A stretch of DNA of 64,000 nt from Paenibacillus sp. SZ31 (GTDB lineage: Bacteria; Bacillota; Bacilli; Paenibacillales; Paenibacillaceae). Numbering within the stretch: the stretch's first letter is position 1; every line of letters starts with the position of its first letter. Below the pieces are notes generated by a model. That model was not told where the DNA came from and searched no databases. It saw nothing but the letters and a program-made list of their open reading frames with translations. Positions 32,604 to 42,562 of this stretch are shown piece by piece. The DNA is taken from assembly GCF_012912005.1 (NCBI RefSeq), contig NZ_JABBEA010000010.1, positions 124,001 to 188,000 on the forward strand. Reading direction: 5' to 3'. Made by a program: the position numbers and the translations under genes.

Positions 32604-32627
32604 GTCCCCTCCCTTCAAGAAGGGGAC
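32604..32627 (-). other. GC-rich hairpin between murA and divIB
   Basis: GTCCCCT (32604-32610) and AGGGGAC (32621-32627) form a short perfect stem in the 58-bp gap between murA and divIB. No T-run follows, so it is not a normal terminator; it may tune stability or translation of divIB within the operon. Confidence 0.5.
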
Positions 32628-32637
32628 GCCAAGGACG

Positions 32638-33921
32638 TTAATTGGCAAAATCCAACTGTTTCGAAACGGGCGACTGTCGCTCAACCGATGCTCCAAGACT
32701 CTGGAATAACTTCTCGATCTGATCGTATCCCCGGTCAATATGATGCACTTGCTCCACAACCGTTTTGCCTTGAGCAGCCAGACCTGCAATAACCAGAGCT
32801 GCACCTGCACGAAGATCGGTTGCTTCTACTGTTGCCCCGTATAGACGGGGAACACCACGGATAAATGCTGCGTTCAGATCGACTGAAATATCAGCCCCCA
32901 TCACATTCAGCTCATCCACATGTTTGAACCGGCCCTCGAATACCGTTTCCTTCATCACACTGAATCCGTCTGCCAGACTGAGCAGCACCATGATTTGCGA
33001 TTGCAGATCTGTCGGAAACGAAGGATACGGAGAAGTCACAATACGGTCTACTGATTTTGGACGGCTCATACAGCTCACCGTCATTATATCATTGCAGACT
33101 GTGATTTGAACACCAGTGCGCTTCAACACATGTATAAGTGAAGTAAGATGAGCCGGATTGCAGTGTGTAAGCGTAACATTGCCTCGTGTTGCCGCGGCTG
33201 CAATCATAACGGTTCCAGCAACGATTCGATCCGGTATAATCTCATACGAACAAGGCTTCAGTTTCTCAACGCCATTAATCGTGATCGTATCCGTTCCTGC
33301 ACCAATGATGCTTGCACCCATAGCATTCAGGAAGTTTTGCAGATCCTGTATTTCAGGTTCTCTTGCGGCGTTGCATATGGTTGTCGTGCCTGTCGCCATA
33401 ACGGCTGCCATCATGATATTCTCGGTCGCTCCCACACTCGGGAAATCCAAATGAATATCTGTACCCACCAGATTCTTACCATGACATATAATCTGTTGGT
33501 CCTGCTCTTCAATCAAAGCTCCGAGCGCTTCCAGGCCCCGGAGGTGAAGATCAATTTTGCGTTCTCCAATGGCACAGCCCCCTGGCTGGTACACTGACAC
33601 TTGCCCAAACTTAGCCAGCAATGGTCCCATCAAAAAAATGGAAGAGCGCATCTGCTTCATTAGATCTTCTGGCACATCATATGACCGGATAGACGAGGTG
33701 TTAATCGTCACTGTTCCCTGTTCATGCCGACACGTGCATCCAAGCCGTTCCAGGATATACAGCATCACTTCAATGTCCAGCAAGTGTGGAACGTTATGCA
33801 GTGTAACTTCTCCATCTGCCAACAAACTTGCGGCCATAATCGGTAAAGCGGCATTTTTTGCTCCATGGATGCGTATGGATCCTGAGAGGGGTTTCCCGCC
33901 TTCAATCACCAATTTGTCCAA
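32638..33921 (-). CDS. murA: UDP-N-acetylglucosamine 1-carboxyvinyltransferase
   Basis: MurA adds enolpyruvate from PEP to UDP-GlcNAc, the first committed peptidoglycan step and the fosfomycin target. The 427-residue protein has the N-terminal KNAALPIMAA motif and the catalytic Cys116 in YQPGGCAIGERKIDLHL, so it should be fosfomycin-sensitive in principle. EPSP-synthase fold throughout. It is placed between murB and divIB in the dcw cluster, giving local coupling of murA with division genes. Confidence 0.96.
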   Translation of the reverse strand: MDKLVIEGGKPLSGSIRIHGAKNAALPIMAASLLADGEVTLHNVPHLLDIEVMLYILERLGCTCRHEQGTVTINTSSIRSYDVPEDLMKQMRSSIFLMGPLLAKFGQVSVYQPGGCAIGERKIDLHLRGLEALGALIEEQDQQIICHGKNLVGTDIHLDFPSVGATENIMMAAVMATGTTTICNAAREPEIQDLQNFLNAMGASIIGAGTDTITINGVEKLKPCSYEIIPDRIVAGTVMIAAAATRGNVTLTHCNPAHLTSLIHVLKRTGVQITVCNDIMTVSCMSRPKSVDRIVTSPYPSFPTDLQSQIMVLLSLADGFSVMKETVFEGRFKHVDELNVMGADISVDLNAAFIRGVPRLYGATVEATDLRAGAALVIAGLAAQGKTVVEQVHHIDRGYDQIEKLFQSLGASVERQSPVSKQLDFAN

Positions 33922-33938
33922 TGTATCACCTCCGGGGT

Positions 33939-34844
33939 TTACCGCTCACCCACTACGAAGACTTCCGGTACCAGGTTAATACCGTTTTGAGATGATATAG
34001 TGCTCTGAATCTGCTGCATTAGGGTGATAACGTCCTCTGCTGTTGCTTGCCCTGTATTGACAATGAAATTGGCATGCATGGTGGATACCTGTGCGCCTCC
34101 CTGAGTCAACCCTTTCAGCCCTGCTGCTTCAATCAGACGGGCTGCATGATCACCCGGAGGGTTCCGGAACACGCTGCCTGCACATGCCATCTGCAGTGGC
34201 TGTGTGCGGCGCCGGCGATCTTTGTAAGCCGCCATGGCTTCCGAAATGACTTTGCGCTCTCCCTGCTGAAGTTCGAATGTAGCTTCCAGCACGATGCCTC
34301 TCCGGTCATGCAGAACAGAGTGGCGGTAGGCAAAATCCATGTCCTCCTTGCTGTAACGTACCAATTCCCCTGTCTCCAGTACAATCTCAGCGAATTTGAA
34401 TATCCGTGACACATCCGATCCATGAGCACCTGCGTTCATGTATACGGCCCCACCGACCGTGCCGGGGATACCGCTGCCGAATTCCAGACCGGTCCATTCC
34501 TTTTTGGCAGCAACCACACTGAGTTTAACAAAAGAATGCGCCGCTCCGGCGGTTACGCCGCCTTCGTGAAACTCGGCATAATCAAAGCCTTCGCCCGGTT
34601 TCACAACAACACCACGTATTCCTTTGTCTGACACCAGCATGTTTGAACCCCGTCCAAGTTGCATCCACGGAATCTGATGCTTGTGAAGCAATTGAACGAG
34701 ATGTATCATCTGCTCTTTATTCTCCGGAATGACCAGTGCATCCGCAGGACCGCCGATCTTCCATGTGGTGTATTTGGCTAACGATTCGTTTTCAAGAACT
34801 CTGCCAACATTATGCTGGGACAGTATCGATATCCACTGGTGCAT
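33939..34844 (-). CDS. murB: UDP-N-acetylenolpyruvoylglucosamine reductase
   Basis: MurB reduces the MurA product to UDP-MurNAc using NADPH and FAD. The 301-residue protein has the FAD-binding N-terminal domain (TTWKIGGPADALV, LGRGSNMLVSDKGIRG) and the C-terminal domain with the catalytic serine in CAGSVFRNPPGDHAARLIEAAGLKG. This is the short, type II MurB. The start is ATG at 34844, eight bases after AAAGGAGG. The gap to murG upstream is 149 bp, longer than elsewhere in the cluster. Confidence 0.95.
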   Translation of the reverse strand: MHQWISILSQHNVGRVLENESLAKYTTWKIGGPADALVIPENKEQMIHLVQLLHKHQIPWMQLGRGSNMLVSDKGIRGVVVKPGEGFDYAEFHEGGVTAGAAHSFVKLSVVAAKKEWTGLEFGSGIPGTVGGAVYMNAGAHGSDVSRIFKFAEIVLETGELVRYSKEDMDFAYRHSVLHDRRGIVLEATFELQQGERKVISEAMAAYKDRRRRTQPLQMACAGSVFRNPPGDHAARLIEAAGLKGLTQGGAQVSTMHANFIVNTGQATAEDVITLMQQIQSTISSQNGINLVPEVFVVGER

Positions 34845-34993
34845 GTGTGCATCCTCCTTTGCTTCAAAACCGATGAACACGATATGTTCTGTTGCTACAG
34901 ACCGTGTTCTGGCGCCATGGAACGATGGTCACGATTTATACGGTATCTTATGTCAGTCCCGTCTTGTGTGTGACAATCGCCCACAAACGCACT

Positions 34994-36103
34994 TTATCGG
35001 CGTGCAGCAAGACGCTGAATTTCACGCACAAGTACTTCAGCTGCATCCGGTTTCCCCAGTTTCCGGGAGGCTTCAGCCATTCGTTTGCGTCCGAGTTCAT
35101 CATTCATAATCCCGGCGATGGCTTCATACAGTACTTTGCCTGTAAGATCCTTCTCCAGCATCGTGAGCGACGCGCCTCCACCTTCAAGCTTGCGTGCATT
35201 GGCTTCCTGATGATTGTTGGTCACGTTAGGTGACGGAATCAGGATCGAAGGAATACCCAGTGATGTAATCTCCGCAAGGAATGATGCTCCAGCGCGGTTT
35301 ACAATCAAGGATGTGCAAGCAAGTACCTCAGGCATATTGTGCACGTAAGGCAGAACATGCAGGTGATTTGGCATCGTACCCAATGAACTGCGAATAGCTT
35401 CACGCGTTTCATCAAAATAGGTATCCCCTGTCACGTAAACCACATGTACATCATCCAGCTGTTCCAGCATTGGAGCCATGTCCACCATGGCTTTATTGAT
35501 TGCTTTTGCTCCACGACTGCCACCGACCACAAGAACAACACGGCTGTTCATCGGGACACCTAACGTGGCAAAACCACGATCACGGCTAGCCTGAGCTACC
35601 GTAGTCGCTCGCGGATTACCGGTGTAGATCACCTTTTTCGCACCCGAAAACGATTTTTCAAGACCTTCAAAGCTAACGGCAACCGTGTCCACATAACGCA
35701 TCAAAAATTTGTTAGTTAGACCCGGAATGGCGTTCTGTTCATGAATTATACTCGGAATCCCCAGTTTTGTTGCTGCATACACCACAGGTCCACACACATA
35801 TCCACCCGTACCAATCACAACATCCGGTTTGAATTCCTTCAGCATTTTTTTGGACTTGCGTACACCTTGGATGAAACGCATGACCGTTTTCAGGTTATCG
35901 ATGGACAATTTGCGCCGAAAACCGGTAATATCAATGGATTTAAAAGGAATATTTTCCTGAGGAACCAGTTTGCTTTCCAGCCCTCTGGTTCCGCCAATAT
36001 ATAGAAATGTCGAGTCCGGGTTCTCCGCCTCGCATTGTCTTGCTATGGCAACGGCCGGATAGATATGTCCACCCGTACCGCCACCGCTAAGAACGACTCG
36101 CAT
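34994..36103 (-). CDS. murG: UDP-GlcNAc:lipid I N-acetylglucosaminyltransferase MurG
   Basis: MurG makes lipid II on the inner membrane face. The 369-residue GT-B protein begins MRVVLSGGGTGGHIYPAVAIA (the G loop), with DVVIGTGGYVCGPVVYAA, VVGGSRGAKAINKAM and the UDP-GlcNAc motif NRAGASFLAEI. The start is ATG at 36103 behind AGGTGA, which contains the ftsW stop; six upstream codons are possible but not needed. Confidence 0.96.
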   Translation of the reverse strand: MRVVLSGGGTGGHIYPAVAIARQCEAENPDSTFLYIGGTRGLESKLVPQENIPFKSIDITGFRRKLSIDNLKTVMRFIQGVRKSKKMLKEFKPDVVIGTGGYVCGPVVYAATKLGIPSIIHEQNAIPGLTNKFLMRYVDTVAVSFEGLEKSFSGAKKVIYTGNPRATTVAQASRDRGFATLGVPMNSRVVLVVGGSRGAKAINKAMVDMAPMLEQLDDVHVVYVTGDTYFDETREAIRSSLGTMPNHLHVLPYVHNMPEVLACTSLIVNRAGASFLAEITSLGIPSILIPSPNVTNNHQEANARKLEGGGASLTMLEKDLTGKVLYEAIAGIMNDELGRKRMAEASRKLGKPDAAEVLVREIQRLAARR

Positions 36104-36110
36104 CGCATAG

Positions 36111-37208
36111 TCACCTCGCATAACGGGATAAGTTCACTAAAATGCCCAGTGCTGTGAGCATGAGGGTTAACGATGATCCGCCGTAACTGATCAGAGGTAA
36201 GGTAATACCCGTAACTGGCATCATTCCAATGACAACACCAATGTTAATAATGACCTGCACGGCGACCATACCTACGATACCAACACCAAGCAGGCTGCCG
36301 AAGGCATCCGGGACGGTCATCGCTACACGCATTCCTCTCCACACCAGCACCAGAAACAACAATAATACAATCATTCCACCTATAAAGCCGAGTTCTTCGG
36401 CCAAAATACTAAAAATAAAGTCCGTTTGCGGTTCAGGTACATAACTGTACTTCTGCCGGCTCATACCCAGTCCCAATCCCGCCAGACCACCTGGACCAAT
36501 CGCGTATAACGATTGAATGATCTGATAACCGGCACCCAGCGGATCGGACCATGGGTCCAAAAACGCTGTGATACGCTGCAACCGATAGGGGGCTGCTGCG
36601 ATCAACGCTGCAAATCCGGCTACGCCGCCAAGAGCAAGCAAGCTTAGATGTTTCATTCGTGCTCCGGCTGTAAAAATAATAAGCATCGATGCGCCCATCA
36701 TCACAGTGCCTGTCCCCAAATCAGGTTGCAGCATAATAATACCAAAAGCCAAACCGATCAATCCCAGCGGTGGCAGAAGCCCCGTTGTGAAGGTCTTGAT
36801 TTTGCCTGGCTCCTTGCCCAGCCAGTGAGCAAGAAACAAAATCATGCCCAGCTTCATGAATTCTGAGGGCTGGATACCGAACGAACCTATACCCAGCCAA
36901 CTACGTGCGCCGCCGCGAACCACTCCGATGCCAGGAATGAGCACCGCAATGAGCATAATAAAACAGGCAATCAATATTGGCTTGGCATATTTCCTCCACA
37001 CCCGGTAGTCTACATTAGCAGTTACGAACATGGCCACAAGCCCAAGCACCGCAAACAGGGCCTGTCTTTTTACAAAATAAAATGAATCGCCATAATCATG
37101 AAAGGCAAGCACCGAGCCCGCGCTATATACCATTATGATGCCGATGGCAAGCAATGCCAAAATACAAGTCAGCAACCAAATATCTGGTGCCGGTCGCGTC
37201 TGTTTCAT
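36111..37208 (-). CDS. spoVE: SEDS-family protein SpoVE/FtsW
   Basis: SEDS proteins are lipid II polymerases that work with a class B PBP. The 365-residue protein has about ten membrane segments and the signatures SWLGIGSFGIQPSEFMK, LQPDLGTG and LPLISYGGSS. The position between murD and murG is that of spoVE in Bacillus. Its partner PBP for spore cortex is SpoVD, encoded upstream in the same cluster; it may also serve as the vegetative FtsW if no other SEDS protein exists, which cannot be judged here. Confidence 0.93.
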   Translation of the reverse strand: MKQTRPAPDIWLLTCILALLAIGIIMVYSAGSVLAFHDYGDSFYFVKRQALFAVLGLVAMFVTANVDYRVWRKYAKPILIACFIMLIAVLIPGIGVVRGGARSWLGIGSFGIQPSEFMKLGMILFLAHWLGKEPGKIKTFTTGLLPPLGLIGLAFGIIMLQPDLGTGTVMMGASMLIIFTAGARMKHLSLLALGGVAGFAALIAAAPYRLQRITAFLDPWSDPLGAGYQIIQSLYAIGPGGLAGLGLGMSRQKYSYVPEPQTDFIFSILAEELGFIGGMIVLLLFLVLVWRGMRVAMTVPDAFGSLLGVGIVGMVAVQVIINIGVVIGMMPVTGITLPLISYGGSSLTLMLTALGILVNLSRYAR

Positions 37209-37230
37209 CAGGAGGCCACCCCTTGCATGG

Positions 37231-37258
37231 AAGTAGGGGCTTTTCCACCCCCCTACTT
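37231..37258 (-). other. Hairpin at the murD-spoVE junction
   Basis: AAGTAGGGG (37231-37239) and CCCCTACTT (37250-37258) form a perfect 9-bp stem that overlaps the murD stop codon. No T-run follows on the minus strand. It may slow ribosomes or protect mRNA ends between murD and spoVE. Confidence 0.5.
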
Positions 37259-38678
37259 ACAAGTTATGCGCCGCCTCTTTAAAAATGCGTCCCCGCTCTT
37301 CATAGGAAGCAAACATATCCCAACTTGCACATGCCGGGGATAACAAAACGACATCACCAGCAGTGGCAAGTTTCGATGCTTCCTGCACAGCAACGGTTAA
37401 CGTCCGGGCAGCGTCCTCCTCATTATCGACGACCTTAATTTGCTTTAATCCGGCAAGTTCCGCGACCTTGGCAATTTTTGTCCGTGTCTCTCCAATTGCA
37501 ACGACAGCTTTTACCCGTTCTTGGAACAAAGGTAACAATTCCATCATGTCTGATCCACGATCCAGCCCTCCGGCAATTAACACGACCGGTTCCTTGAATG
37601 AATTCAGGGCCATGACCGTAGCCTTCGAATTGGTCGCTTTGGAGTTGTTGTAGTATGCAGATCCATTATGCTCTAGAACATATTCAAGTCGGTGTTCAAC
37701 TCCCTTGAAGTCTGCAAGCGGAACAGCCAGCACCGCAGGATCAGCTCCTGCCGCTACGGCGATAGCCACAGCAGCCAGTGCATTTTCCACATTGAATCGC
37801 CCAGGAAGGCCAATATCCTCAATGTCGATAATGATGTGCAGATTTCCGTTTTCATCCGCGTAGATAACCTGACGCTTCACATCATCCTCTTCTCCATCCA
37901 CATAAGGAGGATCTGCATACACACCTGTATCCAATTTTTCTGTCACTGAGAAAGGAAGCAATCTGCCTTTGATGTAAGGAACCAGACCACGACATACCGC
38001 ATCATCCCAATTCAGGATGGCTACGTCATCAGGCTGCTGATTGGCGAACAGTTTAGCTTTGGAAGCCACATAATCATCCATGCCCCCATGATAGTCCAGA
38101 TGCGTCTCTGCAACGTTAAGCAAGCTGGCGATACGCGGACGGAAATCAGCCGTTCCTTTGAGTTGGAAACTGCTAAGCTCGACGACCATCCAGTGTTCTG
38201 GAGAAGCTTGCTCTGCCGCTTCACAGAGTGGTGTTCCGATATTACCGGCAACGATCGGTTTGAGACCGGCATGTTCCAACATTTTTCCCACCCAAGTGGT
38301 CGTTGTTGTTTTCCCGTTGGAGCCTGTAATACCAATCATGGGTGCAGCACATAGATGATAAGCGACCTCAACCTCTGTCACCACTTCAATGCCTAATGCC
38401 AAAGCTTGCTGCACAGGAGCAGCATGGTATGGGATACCCGGGTTTTTAACGACCAGCTTCACATCACTGTGAATCAGATCATCCGGATGTCCTCCGCATA
38501 CAACAGAAATTCCCAAAGCCTCCAATTCGGAAGCTTCGGGACACTGTTCTCTCTCTTTTTTATCATTCACTGTAACCTTCGCTCCGGCACGGTCCAGTAC
38601 TTTGGCGACTTGTACGCCGCTTTTGGCCAATCCGAGCACGACGACTTGTTGTCCGCGATATGATTCAGGATGGTTCAT
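37257..38678 (-). CDS. murD: UDP-N-acetylmuramoyl-L-alanine:D-glutamate ligase
   Basis: MurD adds D-Glu to UDP-MurNAc-L-Ala. The 473-residue protein has the N-terminal Rossmann domain (VVVLGLAKSGVQVAKVL), the ATP loop ITGSNGKTTTTTWVGKML, VVELSSFQL, AETHLDYHG and the C-terminal DRGSDMMEL / LLSPACASWDMF motifs. It lies four bases after mraY and before spoVE, in the usual order. Confidence 0.96.
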   Translation of the reverse strand: MNHPESYRGQQVVVLGLAKSGVQVAKVLDRAGAKVTVNDKKEREQCPEASELEALGISVVCGGHPDDLIHSDVKLVVKNPGIPYHAAPVQQALALGIEVVTEVEVAYHLCAAPMIGITGSNGKTTTTTWVGKMLEHAGLKPIVAGNIGTPLCEAAEQASPEHWMVVELSSFQLKGTADFRPRIASLLNVAETHLDYHGGMDDYVASKAKLFANQQPDDVAILNWDDAVCRGLVPYIKGRLLPFSVTEKLDTGVYADPPYVDGEEDDVKRQVIYADENGNLHIIIDIEDIGLPGRFNVENALAAVAIAVAAGADPAVLAVPLADFKGVEHRLEYVLEHNGSAYYNNSKATNSKATVMALNSFKEPVVLIAGGLDRGSDMMELLPLFQERVKAVVAIGETRTKIAKVAELAGLKQIKVVDNEEDAARTLTVAVQEASKLATAGDVVLLSPACASWDMFASYEERGRIFKEAAHNL

Positions 38679-38681
38679 GAT

Positions 38682-39650
38682 CTACAACCCCTTGTTGAGA
38701 TAAAGTCCAAGAGCGGCCAAAATTGCGCCTACCGCCCAAAAAGTAATAACAACCCGCCATTCTGACCAACCACTTAATTCAAAGTGATGGTGAATAGGGC
38801 TCATTTTGAATACACGTTTGCCGCGAGTCTTGAATGATACCACTTGAATAATAACAGACAGAATCTCGATGACAAAAATACCGCCAATAATGACAAATAG
38901 AAGCTCTGTTTTGGTTACAATCGCTACCGCACCAATTGCACCGCCAATACCTAGAGAACCTGTGTCTCCCATAAACACTTTGGCCGGATGCGCGTTATAT
39001 ACCAAGAAACCGAGCACAGCTCCGATCATAGCAGCTGCAGCTACAGCTGCCGGCATCGACGTGGCTTGCATCGCCACAATGGCAAACGCCCCAAAGGCAA
39101 TGGCACTTACCCCGGACAGCAAACCATCCAAACCATCGGTAAAGTTAACCGCATTGGTAATGGCAAGCATCATGAATACGACAAACGGATAATAGAACCA
39201 TCCGGTCCAGTCGAACGAGAATGACGTACCCGGAATAGAGATGGCTGTGCTGTGCCCATTCTGGATCAGCAAGAAACACATCACTGCACTGAAGAACAAT
39301 TGTCCCAGCATTTTTTGTCTGGCAGTGAGTCCCAGTGAGCGTTTGAACACAATTTTGATGTAATCATCCAGGAAACCAATCAACCCGAATCCCAGCGTAG
39401 CCACGAGCAAGACATAAAAGTCTGTATTCTTGACTGCTGAAAATTTCAAAAAGGCCAATGTGAACGCAACTAAAATGACGACGCCACCCATTGTAGGTGT
39501 TCCGCTCTTTTTCAAATGGCTCTGAGGCCCATCTTCCCTAACCTGCTGTCCGAATTTCATGCGTCGTAACAGCGGAATCAGGAGCGGTGCAGCAATCACC
39601 GCCAGAATAAATGAAACGCCGATTGTTAACAGTAATACCTGAAAATCCAT
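38682..39650 (-). CDS. mraY: Phospho-N-acetylmuramoyl-pentapeptide transferase
   Basis: MraY attaches the MurNAc-pentapeptide to undecaprenyl phosphate, making lipid I. The 322-residue protein has ten membrane segments with the signature loops SGTPTMGG, FLDDYIKI, TDGLDGL, FMGDTGSLGIGG and the HHHFE motif SPIHHHFELSGWSE. It draws on the same polyprenyl phosphate pool that the UbiA enzyme of the glycan operon would use. Confidence 0.97.
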   Translation of the reverse strand: MDFQVLLLTIGVSFILAVIAAPLLIPLLRRMKFGQQVREDGPQSHLKKSGTPTMGGVVILVAFTLAFLKFSAVKNTDFYVLLVATLGFGLIGFLDDYIKIVFKRSLGLTARQKMLGQLFFSAVMCFLLIQNGHSTAISIPGTSFSFDWTGWFYYPFVVFMMLAITNAVNFTDGLDGLLSGVSAIAFGAFAIVAMQATSMPAAVAAAAMIGAVLGFLVYNAHPAKVFMGDTGSLGIGGAIGAVAIVTKTELLFVIIGGIFVIEILSVIIQVVSFKTRGKRVFKMSPIHHHFELSGWSEWRVVITFWAVGAILAALGLYLNKGL

Positions 39651-39662
39651 GGGTTCACCCCT

Positions 39663-41078
39663 CTAGTCTACTCGATTCTGTAATGGTGCTATTTGTAGTG
39701 CTTCGACCACGTCCTCCAGCTTCATGCCCCTTGAGGCTTTGAACAAGACAACGTCTCTGGGATGTAGTTTTTCCAGAAGATAACGGGTCATTTCTTCTTT
39801 ATCTATAAAAGCATGCACAGCCTCAGCCGGCATTTGCTTTCTTGCTCCTTCAGCAATATTAGCTGATAGCGGACCATATACCAGCACCATGTCCATTTTG
39901 GCAGATGTGATATACTCTCCGATTCCGTAATGCAGATCCTGCTCCTGAGGACCGAGTTCAAGCATATCACCAAGCACAGCCACTTTCATGCGATACCCTT
40001 TCAGACCCTCTAATACATCAATGGCGGCCTTCATGGAAGTTGGACTTGCATTGTATGCATCATTCAGCAGGGTCAGACCACTAACGCCTTGCGTAACCTC
40101 AATGCGCATGCCTGTCAGTTTCAAGCGGGACAATCCCGCAGCAATCTGTTCCGTAGTCACTCCAAAATGACGGGCTACAGCGAGGGCAGCCAGACAGTTA
40201 ACGACATTATGCGTTCCCAGCAGGGGGAGCGTAATTGCATGGTCTCCAGACTGTTTCGTGGTGAAAACGACCCCGTTCTGTGCATTCATGAGTCCGGTAG
40301 GATAGTCATCATTATCGGTTTGCAGACCAAATGTATACCGCTGCAATCCCTCCGGTTGTTTCGTTGCGGGTTCTTCAAGGACTTGTGCAATTAAAGGCTC
40401 GTCTCCGTTGTAGATCAGTAACCCGTCCGGTTTCATTCCCGCTGCAATCTCGGCTTTGGCTCTGGCAATCTCCAATCTCGACCCCAGTTGCAGCAGATGA
40501 GATTCACCAATATTGGTAATGATCGCTACATCAGGCTGCGCAATAACCGATAAATCGTTAATTTCCCCGCGACCACTCATACCCATCTCCAAAATGATAA
40601 TCTCTGTATCCGGGTCCATGCTTAGTACAGTCAATGGTAAACCAATATGGTTGTTGAAGTTTCCTTGTGTCTTGTGCACTTTGAACGTCGCCGAGAGAAT
40701 CGCATCCACGATGTCCTTCGTTGTCGTCTTGCCGTTACTGCCTGTAATGCCAACAACAGCAGCTTTATTCTCCGTTAGATAGGCAGATGCGAGTGCTTGC
40801 AGTGCGACAAGTGTGTCGTCAACAACAATGACAGCTCCTTGTGGCGGAATACCATGATCCTTTTGCCAGATCGCTCCTGCGGCACCCTTCTCTAGACAGG
40901 CTTGCACAAATTCGTGTCCGTCAAACCTTTCACCCACTAGCGGGATAAACAAGCTGCCTCCCAGGGGTTTACGCGAATCGGTAAACACCCCTTCGACCAT
41001 TACATTGCCATGAGCAGCAACGTCACTTAATGTTCCTCCACACATCTCGGCCAATTGTGCCAATGTTCTTTTTATCAA
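39663..41078 (-). CDS. murF: UDP-MurNAc-tripeptide:D-Ala-D-Ala ligase
   Basis: MurF adds D-Ala-D-Ala to UDP-MurNAc-tripeptide. The 471-residue protein shows the three Mur ligase domains: the N-terminal TDSRKPLGGSLFIPLVGERFDGHEF segment, the ATP loop GITGSNGKTTTKDIV, EMGMSGRGEI, NIGESHL, NDAYNASPTSM and VAVLGDMLELG. Its ATG overlaps the murE stop by four bases. Confidence 0.96.
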   Translation of the reverse strand: MIKRTLAQLAEMCGGTLSDVAAHGNVMVEGVFTDSRKPLGGSLFIPLVGERFDGHEFVQACLEKGAAGAIWQKDHGIPPQGAVIVVDDTLVALQALASAYLTENKAAVVGITGSNGKTTTKDIVDAILSATFKVHKTQGNFNNHIGLPLTVLSMDPDTEIIILEMGMSGRGEINDLSVIAQPDVAIITNIGESHLLQLGSRLEIARAKAEIAAGMKPDGLLIYNGDEPLIAQVLEEPATKQPEGLQRYTFGLQTDNDDYPTGLMNAQNGVVFTTKQSGDHAITLPLLGTHNVVNCLAALAVARHFGVTTEQIAAGLSRLKLTGMRIEVTQGVSGLTLLNDAYNASPTSMKAAIDVLEGLKGYRMKVAVLGDMLELGPQEQDLHYGIGEYITSAKMDMVLVYGPLSANIAEGARKQMPAEAVHAFIDKEEMTRYLLEKLHPRDVVLFKASRGMKLEDVVEALQIAPLQNRVD

Positions 41079-42562
41079 TTGGATTTGCCCCTTATCGCTT
41101 CTTTGGCTATGATTCGGTCATCAAAATCGGTTTTGGTTGTGCCGATAATCTGATAGGTCTCGTGACCCTTGCCCGCAATCAATACTACATCGGCTGGGCT
41201 TGCCATTTCAATAGCTTCATGAATCGCTTGGCGCCGATCCACAATCATCGTATAACGTTCAGCAGGAACGGATTCTTCAATCAGGCCCTGTTCAATGTCT
41301 TTGAGAATCAGATCCGGATCTTCTGTCCGTGGATTATCAGATGTGACGAGTACAAAATCACTATACTTCGCAGCAATCTTACCCATGAGAGGTCGTTTGG
41401 TACGGTCTCTGTCACCACCACACCCAAACACACAGATTACACGTCCTTCAGCAAATTCCTTCACCGTCCGCAGTACATTCTCCAGTCCATCCGGTGTATG
41501 GGCATAATCGACAATAACAGCAAATGGCTGTCCTTCGTCCACTCCTTCAACACGTCCATCCACACCCGGAACCGTCTCCAGACTGCGCTTGATCTCCTCC
41601 AGTGGAACGCCTTCCACCAGCGCTGCAGATATTGCTGCCATCGCATTGTACACATTGAATTTACCTACCATGCGCAAGCGGATATCCGTGCTGCCTGCAA
41701 ATGTATCCACGTGGAAAGAAGTCCCCTGAGAGGTAATTGAGATTTGGGATGCGCGCACATCTGCCTCTTCACCCATGCCATATGTAATCACTTCAGCCGC
41801 AGTCACAGAGATGAAATAAGCCGCAGCTGGATCATCTGCATTGATGACAGCGAATTTACGCTGTGAAGCATCTTCGGTATATCCGTTACCCAGTCGTGCA
41901 AAGAACAACCCTTTGGCCCCGCGATATTCCTCCATGGAATGGTGGTAGTCCAAATGATCCTGCGTCAGGTTAGTGAATACCGCAGTACGGAAATTCGTCC
42001 CCTTTACTCGCCCTTGTTCCAGTGCGTGAGAAGAAACTTCCATAACACAGCAGTCCGTCCCCTTCTGAACCATATCATGCAGACTACGCTGCAGATCAAG
42101 CGCCTCTGGTGTCGTTCCTGACATCGGGTAGGTGCGACCGTCATACCGCATTTGAATGGTACCAATTAATCCCGTCTTGCGTCCAAAATCGCTCATGATT
42201 TTTTCAATCAAATAGGTGGTCGTTGTTTTGCCGTTCGTTCCCGTTACACCAATCATATTCATCTTCTGGCTTGGCGAGTCAAAAAAGAAATCTGCCAGAA
42301 CAGCCATCGCAAACCGACTGTCCTTCACCAGCAATTGTGGTACAGGCAGATCCAGCTGACGTTCAACCACCAATGCAACTGCACCGGCATTGACGGCTTT
42401 TTCTGCATAATCATGACCATCTACCGTATGTCCCGGAAGACAGATAAACAGATCACCCGGTTTTACCTGCCGGGAATCTGTCTGAAGGTTTTGGCATTCT
42501 GTATTCGATTCGCCCACGAGACGGGCGGTGGTCAGCATCGATGCAAATTGTTTTAAAAGCAC
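41075..42562 (-). CDS. murE: UDP-MurNAc-L-Ala-D-Glu:meso-diaminopimelate ligase
   Basis: MurE adds the third stem residue. The 495-residue protein has the ATP loop GVTGTNGKTTTTYLIE, SSHALEQGRV, NLTQDHLDYHH and the DNPRTEDP motif, whose Arg marks meso-DAP rather than lysine specificity. GKGHETYQ follows near the C-terminus. The start chosen is GTG at 42562, eight bases after AGTGAGG; an ATG 14 codons earlier lacks an RBS. Together with DapL, this implies DAP-type peptidoglycan. Confidence 0.95.
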   Translation of the reverse strand: MLLKQFASMLTTARLVGESNTECQNLQTDSRQVKPGDLFICLPGHTVDGHDYAEKAVNAGAVALVVERQLDLPVPQLLVKDSRFAMAVLADFFFDSPSQKMNMIGVTGTNGKTTTTYLIEKIMSDFGRKTGLIGTIQMRYDGRTYPMSGTTPEALDLQRSLHDMVQKGTDCCVMEVSSHALEQGRVKGTNFRTAVFTNLTQDHLDYHHSMEEYRGAKGLFFARLGNGYTEDASQRKFAVINADDPAAAYFISVTAAEVITYGMGEEADVRASQISITSQGTSFHVDTFAGSTDIRLRMVGKFNVYNAMAAISAALVEGVPLEEIKRSLETVPGVDGRVEGVDEGQPFAVIVDYAHTPDGLENVLRTVKEFAEGRVICVFGCGGDRDRTKRPLMGKIAAKYSDFVLVTSDNPRTEDPDLILKDIEQGLIEESVPAERYTMIVDRRQAIHEAIEMASPADVVLIAGKGHETYQIIGTTKTDFDDRIIAKEAIRGKSN

